From the NCBI GenBank assembly GCA_026014485.1, contig JAOZIE010000023.1, forward strand, positions 124,001 through 188,000: a DNA stretch of 64,000 bases, in the 5' to 3' direction. Below, piece by piece: positions 33,418 to 41,642 of this stretch. The DNA comes from Candidatus Bathyarchaeota archaeon. Lineage in GTDB: Archaea > Thermoproteota > Bathyarchaeia > Bathyarchaeales > Bathycorpusculaceae. Each line of letters begins with the position of its first letter. The stretch's first letter is position 1. The notes under the pieces are model-generated. The model was not told where the DNA came from and ran no database searches. It saw only the letters and a list, made by a program, of their open reading frames with translations. Position numbers and translations under genes: made by a program.

Positions 33418-33897
33418 TTGGAGTTTCCAGAGAGAGTTTACACTGAAGAGGAACACAAAAAAGCCAAGCAATTAGTTGACGCTGGATACAAGCACGAGTT
33501 GGCAGTTAACGGCGAAGCCGATTTCGTGGAGAAAGTGAACAAGGCGCTGGACCTGGCTAAAACCGCTGGATACTACGAGTTCCTCAGAACCTACCTGCGG
33601 GAAATCAAAGAAATAGACGGCTTAACCCAACTACGCGAAACCGAAGTTGCCATCTGGGCAAACGAATTCGCCGTGGAAAGCGCCGTGGACTTCGCCAGCC
33701 TCCTTGTCCAAAAAGCCTACCACATGAAAGAGTATTTGGATGGGCAACTCTACTACGGCGGCGCCTCAGAGAAACGCACCATCCAGAAACGCATGGAGTT
33801 TCTTGAACAACTCAAAGACAAAGCCGCAGACGCCAACGTGAAGGCGGAATGCGAGCGGCTGCTTGATATGTGGCGGGAAAGCTCACTGGCTTTCTAG
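33418..33897 (+). CDS. Conserved hypothetical helical protein
   Basis: 159 residues, mostly charged helices: TEEEHKKAKQLVDAGYKHEL, KVNKALDLAKTAGYYEFLRT, RMEFLEQLKDKAADANVKAE. No motif or membrane segment. AGGAG at 33404-33408 with suitable spacing supports TTG 33418 over the upstream TTG 33397. It follows S25e by 58 nt and overlaps the 3' end of the convergent gene by 15 nt. Function unknown. Confidence 0.72.
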   Translation: MEFPERVYTEEEHKKAKQLVDAGYKHELAVNGEADFVEKVNKALDLAKTAGYYEFLRTYLREIKEIDGLTQLRETEVAIWANEFAVESAVDFASLLVQKAYHMKEYLDGQLYYGGASEKRTIQKRMEFLEQLKDKAADANVKAECERLLDMWRESSLAF

Positions 33898-34269
33898 CTG
33901 CTCCACGCGGATGATGGTTCCGCTTTTCACTTTACTGAAAATCTCCAAGTTCTTCGTTATTGTTCCAAGGACACTCACTGGACTGTAGGGCTGCGAGTTC
34001 CCGTAAAACACGCATAAGGCGCTGCCCATAGGCCAAAAAGCTATAACGCCTGGCTCCACATTAGGCTTGGCTTTTTCTTCCCCCATCTTTAGGGGGAGTT
34101 CAAAGTACACTTCCTCTTTCCATGTGGCAGCGCGTCCTTCTATGGGGAGCCTGCGGACTATGGTGTCCACGGTTCTGGGTGCCCTAAAACGGACCAGTTC
34201 CCCTTCAGCCTCGCCTAAGCCTTCGATGAGGAACTTTATTTTTATGCGGGAAACTTCTTCACTCAACAC
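33883..34269 (-). CDS. Cyclophilin-like fold protein (COG2164)
   Basis: About 128 residues matching the small archaeal/bacterial cyclophilin-like family (PF04126): KIKFLIEGLGEAEGELVRFR, RTVDTIVRRLPIEGRAATW, GVIAFWPMGSALCVFYG. Peptidyl-prolyl isomerase activity has not been shown for this family. The frame continues to GTG 34299, but GAGGA lies 6-8 nt before GTG 34269/TTG 34266, which are preferred. Confidence 0.8.
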   Translation of the reverse strand: MLSEEVSRIKIKFLIEGLGEAEGELVRFRAPRTVDTIVRRLPIEGRAATWKEEVYFELPLKMGEEKAKPNVEPGVIAFWPMGSALCVFYGNSQPYSPVSVLGTITKNLEIFSKVKSGTIIRVEQLESQ

Positions 34270-34374
34270 GTTCCATCCTCGTTTAAGAACTTGCCTCACG
34301 CCAGAGACAAACGGGTCTAGGTATTATTTGAAGTCTGTATTAAACTCTTGCACTCGCCAGTAAAACCCGCTGTA

Positions 34375-35517
34375 TTACTGAAGCATCTTTAGCAGTGTTT
34401 CGCCTATGAAGGTAACTTGCTCCTTGGTTACGCCTGGGTGAATAGGCAAAGAGAACACCTGCTGGGCGGCTTTTTCGGTTTCAGGAAGCTCCCGAGCGCC
34501 GAAACTGCGGTAATAGGGCATCCTGTGGACGGGGTTCACGTAGTAAGCTTCCGCGCCTATGCCCTTTTTGTGCAGTTCATCCAAAAGCCTGTTCCGCTCT
34601 GCTTCTGTGCCGTTACACAGCCGCACAGTGTAGAGGTACCAACTGTGATTTCCCCCTGCAGGCTCCACGGGCAGACAGAGCTTATCCGACTTCGACAGCA
34701 CCTCCGTTAGCCTCTGCGCATTCTGAGTGCGTTTCTCCACAAACAACGGCAGCTTCTCCAGCTGAACCACCCCTATGGCAGCTTGCATCTCAGACATGCG
34801 GTAGTTGCAGCCGAGCATCTCCGAGGCGTACTTGGCTTTTTCTCCATGCGTCCGCATCATCCTCGTGAGCTCCGCCACTTTATCGTCGTTGGTGGTGACT
34901 ACGCCGCCTTCCCCCGTGGTCATGTTCTTGCTTGCGTAAAGGCTCCAGCACGCTGCATCCGCAAACGCTCCCGGAGGCTTCCCCCTGTAGCTTAACCCGT
35001 GGGCTTGAGCGGCATCCTCCACAACGGCAAGTCCATGTTTATCTGCGACCTCGCGGATGGGCTCCATGTCCGCTGACAACCCGTAAAGATCCACCGGCAA
35101 AAGGGCTTTGGTTTTCTGCGTAACGTTTTTTGCAGCTTCACTGGGCGAAAGATTATACGTTTTCGCGTCTATGTCGGCGAATACGGGTTTGCCGCCTGCC
35201 AACACCACCGCCTCCGCCGTAGCCACAAAAGTGAAGCTGGGCAAGATAACTTCGTCACCCGCTTGGACCCCCACCGCCACCAAGGCTGCGTGCAGCGCTG
35301 CGGTGCCTGTGTTCACGGCTATGGCGTGTTTGGCGCCTGCAAACTTGGCAAACCCCGCCTCAAATTTTGTAACTTCAGGACCCGCACCCAGACTGCTGGT
35401 GACATAGCCGCTGCGCATAACTCTGACGACGGCTTGAACTTCTTCTTCACCGATTTTGGGGAGATTAATAGGAATCAACGTTGCATCCGCTCCACCGTAG
35501 GTTAAAGTAGTGTTCAC
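34375..35517 (-). CDS. DegT/DnrJ/EryC1/StrS-family sugar aminotransferase
   Basis: 380-residue PLP enzyme that aminates keto-sugars bound to nucleotides. The PLP-lysine is in LYASKNMTTGEGGVV; AVNTGTAALHAAL binds the cofactor phosphate and VEDAAQAHG holds the ring-binding Asp. ATG start with RBS not obvious. No other sugar-nucleotide genes are adjacent; it may serve surface glycans such as those made by the GT39-like protein. Confidence 0.92.
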   Translation of the reverse strand: MNTTLTYGGADATLIPINLPKIGEEEVQAVVRVMRSGYVTSSLGAGPEVTKFEAGFAKFAGAKHAIAVNTGTAALHAALVAVGVQAGDEVILPSFTFVATAEAVVLAGGKPVFADIDAKTYNLSPSEAAKNVTQKTKALLPVDLYGLSADMEPIREVADKHGLAVVEDAAQAHGLSYRGKPPGAFADAACWSLYASKNMTTGEGGVVTTNDDKVAELTRMMRTHGEKAKYASEMLGCNYRMSEMQAAIGVVQLEKLPLFVEKRTQNAQRLTEVLSKSDKLCLPVEPAGGNHSWYLYTVRLCNGTEAERNRLLDELHKKGIGAEAYYVNPVHRMPYYRSFGARELPETEKAAQQVFSLPIHPGVTKEQVTFIGETLLKMLQ

Positions 35518-35630
35518 AGACAGCTATATTTCCGTTTAGCAAACCACCCCGTCATCAAACACTGCCGCCTCTGTAGGTAGGTAGCAGCTTTCTTTGTGCA
35601 AGGGAAACCTGGTTTGTCATGTTTTTGGAC

Positions 35631-35697
35631 TGCAAAAACGCCAATAGCGACCTCCCCCTATCGTTTTCTGCAATGCATCACTATCAGCATCAAATAG
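35631..35697 (-). repeat. Dispersed stem-loop element, copy C
   Basis: More diverged third copy, on the minus strand, about 100 nt behind the stop of the NAD-kinase-like gene on that strand. Arms (complements of 35678-35688 and 35640-35650) form the same 11-bp stem: the 3' arm is identical to the other copies and the 5' arm has changes that all still pair. The loop keeps TTGCAGAAAA, which can pair with the GTTTTTGCA behind the stem with one bulge. The rest of the 280-nt gap (35518-35795) shows no gene. Confidence 0.72.
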
Positions 35698-35795
35698 ACT
35701 AACGCCCCGTAAAAACGGGTAAACGCGGAACCAACGCTCTGATGTTGATGATTCATTGAGCTTAATTCATAGAGCCGTTGGTAGCCAGTTTTGGT

Positions 35796-36935
35796 TTATT
35801 CCACTGGTTTTGGCTGTTCGGTTTTGTAGTCGGAGATGACCTTGATTTCTTGGCTTCGGAACTCTGTGTCTAGGAGGGGGTCGCCTGTGTCTACTTTTAG
35901 GGTTTTTAGGCTGCGTAGCTTGCTTTCTGTGGCTATTACGGTGACGTTTTTTATGCCTACTTGGCGGATGACTTGGGCGCTCAGTTGCTGGTTGCCTCTT
36001 CCGAAGATGAAGCCTTGCCCGCCTATGGGGGTAACGATAATTTTGGCTGCTTTGCCTTCTGTAGCCTCCAGAATCTGCTTCTCCGTTAAGTCTCGCGCAA
36101 TAATTTTCTTGTTGAGGAAAAGGTCTACGCCCAGCAGAGTTTTCTTCTGGTCCAGCAGGTCCGCGATTGTGCGGGTGGTGGTTCCGGGACCGACAATGTA
36201 TAGTGTGTCTGGCTGCATGTTTTCGATGATGTAGATAGCCATTGCAGCTTGGTTGCGCACCTCATCCTCGGTCATGGGGCTTGCAAGCTTGTTTGTCTGA
36301 ATCAGATGCGGCTCGTACGGTGTAAGCACGTAGCCGAACAGCTCCGCAGAGACTCGCCCCTGCCGAAAAACGGCTTCGTCTACATCCATAACTTCGGCTT
36401 CCCTCAGCGGCAGTTCTCCCCAAAGAAAATTCAACGCTACCCGAGCAGCCGCGGCTGGGGTCACGGCGAAGACTGCGCTGTGCATCTTTACCCCCGTGGG
36501 TACACCTAAAACTGGAACCTCCCTGTCCACCGCCTTCAACACATCGCGGGCGGTGCCATCTCCTCCACAGAAAACCAGCATATCCACCCCCAAAGTCTTC
36601 ATTTTCTCTGCCGCGGCGCGGGTGTCTTGGGCAGTGGTTTCATTTTTGCATTCTCCGACGGCAGTACAGGTGAACCCCATGGAGTGGGCTTCGTTTTCTC
36701 CCATTGCCCCTGCGCCCGCGAACAGGCGGATGTGCTCTTTGGCGGGGCTTAGCTGGGTAAGGAACGCTTCGGCTCGGGTGGGCGCGACGGGTTTGGCGCC
36801 GAGGGTGATGGCTTTCTTCAGGATTTCTTTGCCATCTGTGCCTTTCAGTCCGACTGGTCCACCCATACCTGCAACTGGGTTAACAATGAAACCGAGCTTT
36901 TTTTCAGGAAGATTAACCGTGTTTTTTTCCATCAT
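35796..36935 (-). CDS. ATP-NAD kinase family protein (COG3199/AcoX-like)
   Basis: About 379 residues. The N-terminal GFIVNPVAGMGGPVGLKGTD and VFCGGDGTARDVL are the phosphate-binding motifs of the NAD/diacylglycerol-kinase fold. The C-terminal half contains GPGTTTRTIADLL and VTPIGGQGFIFGRGNQQLS, typical of the COG3199 branch, whose true substrate is uncertain. Two adjacent ATGs (36935, 36932) can start it; the longer frame to 36995 adds an atypical His/Arg tail and is not favoured. Confidence 0.85.
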   Translation of the reverse strand: MMEKNTVNLPEKKLGFIVNPVAGMGGPVGLKGTDGKEILKKAITLGAKPVAPTRAEAFLTQLSPAKEHIRLFAGAGAMGENEAHSMGFTCTAVGECKNETTAQDTRAAAEKMKTLGVDMLVFCGGDGTARDVLKAVDREVPVLGVPTGVKMHSAVFAVTPAAAARVALNFLWGELPLREAEVMDVDEAVFRQGRVSAELFGYVLTPYEPHLIQTNKLASPMTEDEVRNQAAMAIYIIENMQPDTLYIVGPGTTTRTIADLLDQKKTLLGVDLFLNKKIIARDLTEKQILEATEGKAAKIIVTPIGGQGFIFGRGNQQLSAQVIRQVGIKNVTVIATESKLRSLKTLKVDTGDPLLDTEFRSQEIKVISDYKTEQPKPVE

Positions 36936-37032
36936 AAGGCACCCGCGTTTCTTGGTGTATCTATGGTGCAACGGCGGCATAAAAAGAAACAGCAATGTCC
37001 ACGGGAAAGGGTGAAAGAAAAAACAAAGAGGA

Positions 37033-37053
37033 AAAGACCACAGTGTGGTCTTT
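37033..37053 (-). terminator. Terminator behind trpB2
   Basis: AAAGACCAC (37033-37041) and GTGGTCTTT (37045-37053) form a 9-bp perfect hairpin with a 3-nt loop, 12 nt after the trpB2 stop. On the minus strand it is followed by TCCTCTTTGTTTTTTCTTTC. The strongest terminator-like structure in the window. Confidence 0.65.
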
Positions 37054-37064
37054 GTGGGTTTGGT

Positions 37065-38477
37065 TTAGAGGGGTTCGCAGCTGATGTATTGCTTGTTGAC
37101 TTTGTCCAGCCATGGGTACAGGGTATGTAGTTTGTCCATGGATTCCGCGACTTTCTCTGTTGGGTACTCGTAGGGCTGTAGTTTGCCCATGTGGTAGTCT
37201 TCGTAGGCTTGCATGTCGAAGTGCCCGTGACCGCAGAGCAGGAAGAGGATGGTTTTTTCTTCGCCTGTTTCTTTGCATCTGAGGGCTTCGTCGATGGCGC
37301 CTTTGATGGCGTGTGATGGTTCAGGGGCGGGTATGATGCCTTCGCTTTGGATGAACAGTTTAGCTGCGTCAAAGACATCTAGCTGGTTGTAGGCTTCGGT
37401 GGTCATTTGGTTTTCTTGGGTTAGGATGCTTATGGTGGGGGCGATGCCGTGGTATCGGAGTCCGCCTGCGTGGATGGGGGCGGGTATGAAGTCGTGTCCG
37501 AGGGTGTGCATGGGAACCAGCGGCGTGATTCTTGCGGTGTCGCCGTGGTCATATATGTACTGGCCTTTGGTGACTTTGGGGCATGCGGTGGCTTCGGTGG
37601 CTATGAGTTTGGTTTCTTTGGGTGCTTTCTTGGTAACTTTGTCGTGGTAGAAGGGCCAGATGAGTCCGCTGTAGCTGCTGCCTCCGCCTATGCAGCCGTA
37701 AATTACGTCTGGGTAGTCATCTACCATTGCCATCTGCTTTTGGGTTTCTAAGCCTATCACAGTTTGATGTAGCAGCACGTGGTTGAATACGCTGCCTATG
37801 GTGTAGTTAGTTTTCACTTCGCTAACTAGTGCGTCTTCAACTGCTTCGCTGATGGCTATGCCTAGGCTGCCTTTGTTATCTGGGTCTTCAGCGAGGATTT
37901 TTCTGCCTGCCTCGGTTTGTTTGCTTGGGCTGGCAAAGATTTCTCCGCCGAAAGCGTGAATCATCATTTTTCGGTAGGGTTTCTGGTCATAGCTTGCGCG
38001 TACCATGTAGACGGTGGCTTTAACCCCGAACGTCATGGCTGCGAAAGATAAGGCTGAACCCCATTGTCCTGCGCCTGTTTCCGTGGATACGCGGGTGACG
38101 CCTTCTTTCATGTTGTAGTAGACTTGGGGAACGGCGGTGTTGGTTTTGTGGCTGCCTGCTGGGCTGACGCCTTCATATTTGTAGTAAATTTTAGCGGGAG
38201 TTTTCAGCAGCTTCTCCAAGTGGGTTGCTCGGTAGAGCGGGCTGGGTCTCCAGATTTTGTAGACTTCGCGGACTTCGTCGGGGATGTCTATCCATCGTTC
38301 TTTGCTGAGTTCCTGTCCGATGATGGCTTTGGGGAAAATTTTGGGGACGATGCCGACACCTGGTTCTTTGGTGCTGGGGTCGATGAAGGGTGGCATGGGT
38401 TTGGGGAGGTCGGGGGCTATGTTGTACCATTGTTTTGGTATGTCGTCTTCGGGTAGGAGGATTTTTTTGGTTGGCAT
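37065..38477 (-). CDS. trpB2: Tryptophan synthase beta-like protein TrpB2
   Basis: PLP enzyme condensing indole (or a related acceptor) with serine. 470 residues and the extended N-terminus mark the TrpB2 branch common in archaea, which may act without TrpA. PLP Lys in [11 protein letters not shown]; phosphate-binding loop [12 protein letters not shown]. No other trp genes are in the window. Divergent from an HTH-ACT regulator across a 101-nt region containing an inverted repeat. Confidence 0.94.
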   Translation of the reverse strand: MPTKKILLPEDDIPKQWYNIAPDLPKPMPPFIDPSTKEPGVGIVPKIFPKAIIGQELSKERWIDIPDEVREVYKIWRPSPLYRATHLEKLLKTPAKIYYKYEGVSPAGSHKTNTAVPQVYYNMKEGVTRVSTETGAGQWGSALSFAAMTFGVKATVYMVRASYDQKPYRKMMIHAFGGEIFASPSKQTEAGRKILAEDPDNKGSLGIAISEAVEDALVSEVKTNYTIGSVFNHVLLHQTVIGLETQKQMAMVDDYPDVIYGCIGGGSSYSGLIWPFYHDKVTKKAPKETKLIATEATACPKVTKGQYIYDHGDTARITPLVPMHTLGHDFIPAPIHAGGLRYHGIAPTISILTQENQMTTEAYNQLDVFDAAKLFIQSEGIIPAPEPSHAIKGAIDEALRCKETGEEKTILFLLCGHGHFDMQAYEDYHMGKLQPYEYPTEKVAESMDKLHTLYPWLDKVNKQYISCEPL

Positions 38478-38506
38478 GGTTTTTCACTTGTTATTGATAT
38501 TCTTAC

Positions 38507-38523
38507 GTGTTGGTAATCAACAC
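38507..38523. promoter_or_regulatory. Inverted-repeat operator candidate between trpB2 and its neighbour
   Basis: GTGTTG-GTAAT-CAACAC, 6-bp arms with 5-nt spacer. It lies between the AT-rich TATA region of trpB2 (minus, about 38490-38500) and the CATATTTA box (about 38532-38540) of the divergent regulator gene, a position from which a dimeric protein could control both. Confidence 0.5.
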
Positions 38524-38578
38524 ATTCAGGAACATATTTATGCGTTACTGTACAGAAATGTACTCGTGAAAAGTGGGC

Positions 38579-39082
38579 ATGTGGCGCAACATAAAAAAAC
38601 ACTTCGACGGTTACCCTGAAAGACTCAGAGTAGCACGCGTTCTAGTCGAAAACGGCTTAAGCGTAAAGAACGGAAAAATATTCCTCAACAAAATCGAAAT
38701 TCCCCCAGTCCGCATCGCCCGCGCCGCAGAAGTAGACCGACGCACCGTAACCGAAACCGTCAGCGTCATCAAAGCCAACCGCGAACTCAGACTACTATTC
38801 GAGGAGATACGACCCGCTGGACACTCACTCAAAGAAATCGCCAAACACCTAGACTTAGGCGTTGTAGAAATAACTGTGGTGGATGCAAAAGCCCACGGCA
38901 TCTTAGCGAACTCCGCCATGCTGCTCACCACCGGCGGCTTAAGCATCAGGCAAGCCATCGTGGATGACCCTGAGCTTTCACCTGAACCAAAGCTGACGCT
39001 GATTGTGGAAAAGAAAATTCCCGGCGAATTAATTTCTGACCTCCTGAAAATTGAGGGTGTCGCTAAAGTTTCCGTATACTAA
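38579..39082 (+). CDS. HTH-ACT regulator (COG2061-like)
   Basis: 167 residues. A helix-turn-helix-like region (about 44-66: RIARAAEVDRRTVTETVSVI) is followed by an ACT-like amino-acid-binding domain (about 95-167, ending IPGELISDLLKIEGVAKVSV). Such archaeal proteins are predicted amino-acid-responsive regulators. Divergence from trpB2 suggests tryptophan or a relative as ligand, by inference. ATG 38579 sits about 40 nt after its TATA; GTG 38573 is an alternative. Confidence 0.82.
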   Translation: MWRNIKKHFDGYPERLRVARVLVENGLSVKNGKIFLNKIEIPPVRIARAAEVDRRTVTETVSVIKANRELRLLFEEIRPAGHSLKEIAKHLDLGVVEITVVDAKAHGILANSAMLLTTGGLSIRQAIVDDPELSPEPKLTLIVEKKIPGELISDLLKIEGVAKVSVY

Positions 39083-39234
39083 CTTGATTTTTGCCGTTTT
39101 GCAGTGGTTGCACATTAACGCAGCAAAATATGCAGTATGAGCTGGATTAAGCATGGTTAGCCACGTCATCTTTTAGAAAAACTTATATGTTAAAGGTGTT
39201 TTGTTGTTGTTCGCATTAAAGGGGTTTATGGAAC

Positions 39235-40899
39235 TTGTCATCAAACATTCAAGCTGGCGGTGTGCCAGTTCTCGTATTAAAAGAGGGCACAAACAGGACT
39301 CGCGGGGGAGAAGCCCAGCATACAAACATCACTGCAGCTAAACTTATCGGCGAAAGCGTTAGAAGTGCCTTAGGTCCAAAAGGCATGGATAAAATGCTCG
39401 TCGACAGCTTCGGTGACGTAACCATAACCAGCGACGGACGCACCATCCTTGACGAAATGGATGTGCAGAACCCAGCAGCTAAAATGATGGTTGAAGTTGC
39501 CAAGGCTCAAGACAAAGAGGCAGGCGACGGAACAACCTCCGCTGTCGTCATTGCTGGAGAGCTTTTGAGCAGAGCCGAAGAGCTTTTGGACAAAAACATT
39601 CACCCAACCGTAATTATCGACGGCTACAAGTTAGCCCAAGAAAAAGCCCTAGAGACCCTTGAGAAAATCGCTATGCCCATAGACCTAAAAAAGAAAGATT
39701 TCCTCAAAAAAGCCGCAGTTACCAGCATGGCAAGCAAACTTGTGGCTGAGCATAAAGAGTATCTGGCGGATATCGTTGTTGAGGCGATGCTCGCGGTGGC
39801 AGAGAAAACCGAAGCCGCCTACAAAGCAGATGTTGATGATGTTTTGGTGGAGAAGAAAACTGGGGAATCCCTCAGAGACACAAGCCTCATCAACGGTATA
39901 GTGGTAGACAAGGAAATTGTCCATTCTGGCATGCCAAAAAGAGTGGAGAAAGCCAAAATCGCTTTGCTTGACTCTTCTTTGGAAATCGAGAAAACCGAGT
40001 ACGACGCGAAACTCAACATTGAATCGCCAGACCAGATTGAAGCTTTCCTCAAGCAGGAAGAAAGCATGCTAAGAGTTATGGCTGACAAAATCGCCGCGTC
40101 AGGCGCAAACGTAGTCATCTGCCAAAAAGGCATCGACGACATGGTGCAGCATTTCTTGGCAAAGAAAGGTGTCGCTGCTATCCGCAGAGCCAAAAAATCC
40201 GACATGGAACGGCTCGCGAAAGCCACAGGCGGAAGCATAGTCAGCAACTTAGAGTCGCTCACAGCAAAAGACCTTGGCGAAGCCTCCCTGGTTGAAGAGC
40301 GAAAAATCGCTGAGGACAAAATGACGTTTATCGAAGGCTGCAAGCGCCCCAAGGCAGTCACCATCCTGATTCGCGGTTCCTCACCCCGAATGAACAACGA
40401 GACCGAGAGGTCAATCCACGACGCCCTCTGCGTAGTCCGCGACCTCGTTATGGAGCCAAAAATCGTGGCGGGCGGCAGCGCTCCCGAACTGGAGATGTCC
40501 AAAGTTCTCAGGAAATACGCTGAAACCCAGCCTGGACGAGAACAGCTCGCCGTTAAAATCTTCGCGGAATCCTTAGAAGTAATAGCAACGGTTCTGGCGG
40601 AGAACGCGGGTTTAGACCCCATCGACATACTGTCTGAACTCCGTTCAAAGCATGAGAAAGGCGAAACATGGGCTGGAGTCGAGGTTCTCTCAGGAAAAGT
40701 CCAAGACATGTCCAAAGCAGGCGTCTTTGAACCCTTAACCGTAAAGAAACAAATCATTAAATCCGCCTCTGAAGCAGCCATGCTGATTCTCAAAATAGAC
40801 GACGTCATCGCATCCCAAAAGATGAAAGCGCCCCCGACACCGCCAGGCGGCATGGGTGGCATGGGCGGAATGGGCATGGGCGGCATGGGAGGCTTCTAA
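39235..40899 (+). CDS. thsA: Thermosome subunit (group II chaperonin)
   Basis: Subunit of the archaeal double-ring chaperonin. 554 residues. ATPase motifs [16 protein letters not shown] and [11 protein letters not shown] near the N-terminus, the apical region (about 220-380), and the Gly/Met-rich tail typical of thermosomes. TTG start with a GGGG ahead and TTATAT box near 39183. An overlapping ATG at 39228 is out of frame. rpoK begins right behind the stop. Confidence 0.97.
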   Translation: MSSNIQAGGVPVLVLKEGTNRTRGGEAQHTNITAAKLIGESVRSALGPKGMDKMLVDSFGDVTITSDGRTILDEMDVQNPAAKMMVEVAKAQDKEAGDGTTSAVVIAGELLSRAEELLDKNIHPTVIIDGYKLAQEKALETLEKIAMPIDLKKKDFLKKAAVTSMASKLVAEHKEYLADIVVEAMLAVAEKTEAAYKADVDDVLVEKKTGESLRDTSLINGIVVDKEIVHSGMPKRVEKAKIALLDSSLEIEKTEYDAKLNIESPDQIEAFLKQEESMLRVMADKIAASGANVVICQKGIDDMVQHFLAKKGVAAIRRAKKSDMERLAKATGGSIVSNLESLTAKDLGEASLVEERKIAEDKMTFIEGCKRPKAVTILIRGSSPRMNNETERSIHDALCVVRDLVMEPKIVAGGSAPELEMSKVLRKYAETQPGREQLAVKIFAESLEVIATVLAENAGLDPIDILSELRSKHEKGETWAGVEVLSGKVQDMSKAGVFEPLTVKKQIIKSASEAAMLILKIDDVIASQKMKAPPTPPGGMGGMGGMGMGGMGGF

Positions 40900-40901
40900 A
40901 C

Positions 40902-41156
40902 ACGGCTGCCCAAGAACACGTTGAAGTCGGTCCCCCAAAAATTACCCGTTTCGAGAAGGCCAGAATAGTTGGTGCGCGGTCCCTGCAGATTTCTATGGGT
41001 GCTCCGATACTCATAGAGGTTGACAACACCCTGTCCAGCCCAATCGACATCGCCTTAAAAGAACTGGATATCGGCATTCTACCCATAACCATCCGAAGAA
41101 CCCTGCCCGACGGAACCTTCCAGGACATCCCGCTGAAGTGGCTGATGGTAGCCTAA
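40902..41156 (+). CDS. rpoK: DNA-directed RNA polymerase subunit K (apparent ACG start)
   Basis: Rpb6/omega-like subunit that helps assemble RNA polymerase. The frame encodes [20 protein letters not shown], then MGAPILIEV, an unmistakable RpoK core, and ends at TAA 41154-41156. No ATG, GTG or TTG occurs in this frame before the Met of ISMGAP, and the frame runs open into the thermosome tail. A perfect GGAGG (40888-40892, within the last thermosome codons) lies 9 nt before ACG 40902, giving an 84-residue protein starting (M)[12 protein letters not shown], as expected for the family. Either a near-cognate start or an ATG changed to ACG by mutation or sequencing error. Confidence 0.85.
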   Translation, partial: TAAQEHVEVGPPKITRFEKARIVGARSLQISMGAPILIEVDNTLSSPIDIALKELDIGILPITIRRTLPDGTFQDIPLKWLMVA

Positions 41157-41165
41157 ACCAGCTTT

Positions 41166-41642
41166 TCACCTTTCTTTTACTTTCTCTTTTGCCTCTTGCA
41201 AAGTTGCCCGAATTTTAATCCAGTGTGCACCCTGCCAGTAGACGGCGCCGCAGTTGGGACACCTCCAGAACTCGTTGTAGTGGAGTAGCGTGTTTTTTTG
41301 GACTTGATTTGTGATTTCGTCTTTAGGAACCGACGCGAGGTTAGTGTTGCATTTTGGGCAGCGCGAAACGGCAAGGTCAATTTCCAGAGGAATCCGAAAG
41401 CGCCCATAGAGCTCAGCCAACCGTTCGGGTCCCGTGTTGCCCTCCACACAGTAGACGCTGATGCCTCTGACGGTTGCTTGCTGAAAAAGCGCAAAGTCTC
41501 GAGTGAGCAGCACACGCTGTTCCTTTTTGGCGACTGCAAGCAACTCGGCGTCATCAAGCACAGTTGAATACTTGGCGTCGTGCCCCATCATCCGCAGCCA
41601 CCGCGTCAGCTTGCCCAGCATGCCGTCCAAAATGAAATTCAA
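41166..41642 (-). CDS. Mut7-C RNase domain protein
   Basis: 158 residues. The N-terminal PIN-like Mut7-C domain (ILDGMLGKLTRWLRMMGHDA; LLTRDFALF) carries the acidic metal-binding residues of a predicted RNase. A C-terminal zinc ribbon follows (CPKCNTNL...CPNCGAVYWQGAHW). The start overlaps the pyrC stop by 4 nt, so it is co-transcribed with pyrC. RNA target unknown. Confidence 0.9.
   Translation of the reverse strand: MNFILDGMLGKLTRWLRMMGHDAKYSTVLDDAELLAVAKKEQRVLLTRDFALFQQATVRGISVYCVEGNTGPERLAELYGRFRIPLEIDLAVSRCPKCNTNLASVPKDEITNQVQKNTLLHYNEFWRCPNCGAVYWQGAHWIKIRATLQEAKEKVKER

Noticed and set aside
35730-35790. C/D box small RNA suggested by TGATGATT near 35747
   Set aside because: No matching D box or guide arrangement could be assembled.
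39819-40886. 355-codon antisense frame inside the thermosome gene
   Set aside because: Ser/Phe-rich antisense artefact of codon bias; the sense frame is a certain chaperonin.
40820-40895. GGC/ATG-rich tandem repeat as a CRISPR-like or microsatellite feature
   Set aside because: It is the ordinary Gly-Met tail of the thermosome.
40805-41128. Long minus-strand frame across the thermosome tail and rpoK
   Set aside because: Shadow of the RpoK-coding frame; its Pro/Cys/Arg repeats are the complement of the Gly/Met tail of the thermosome gene.
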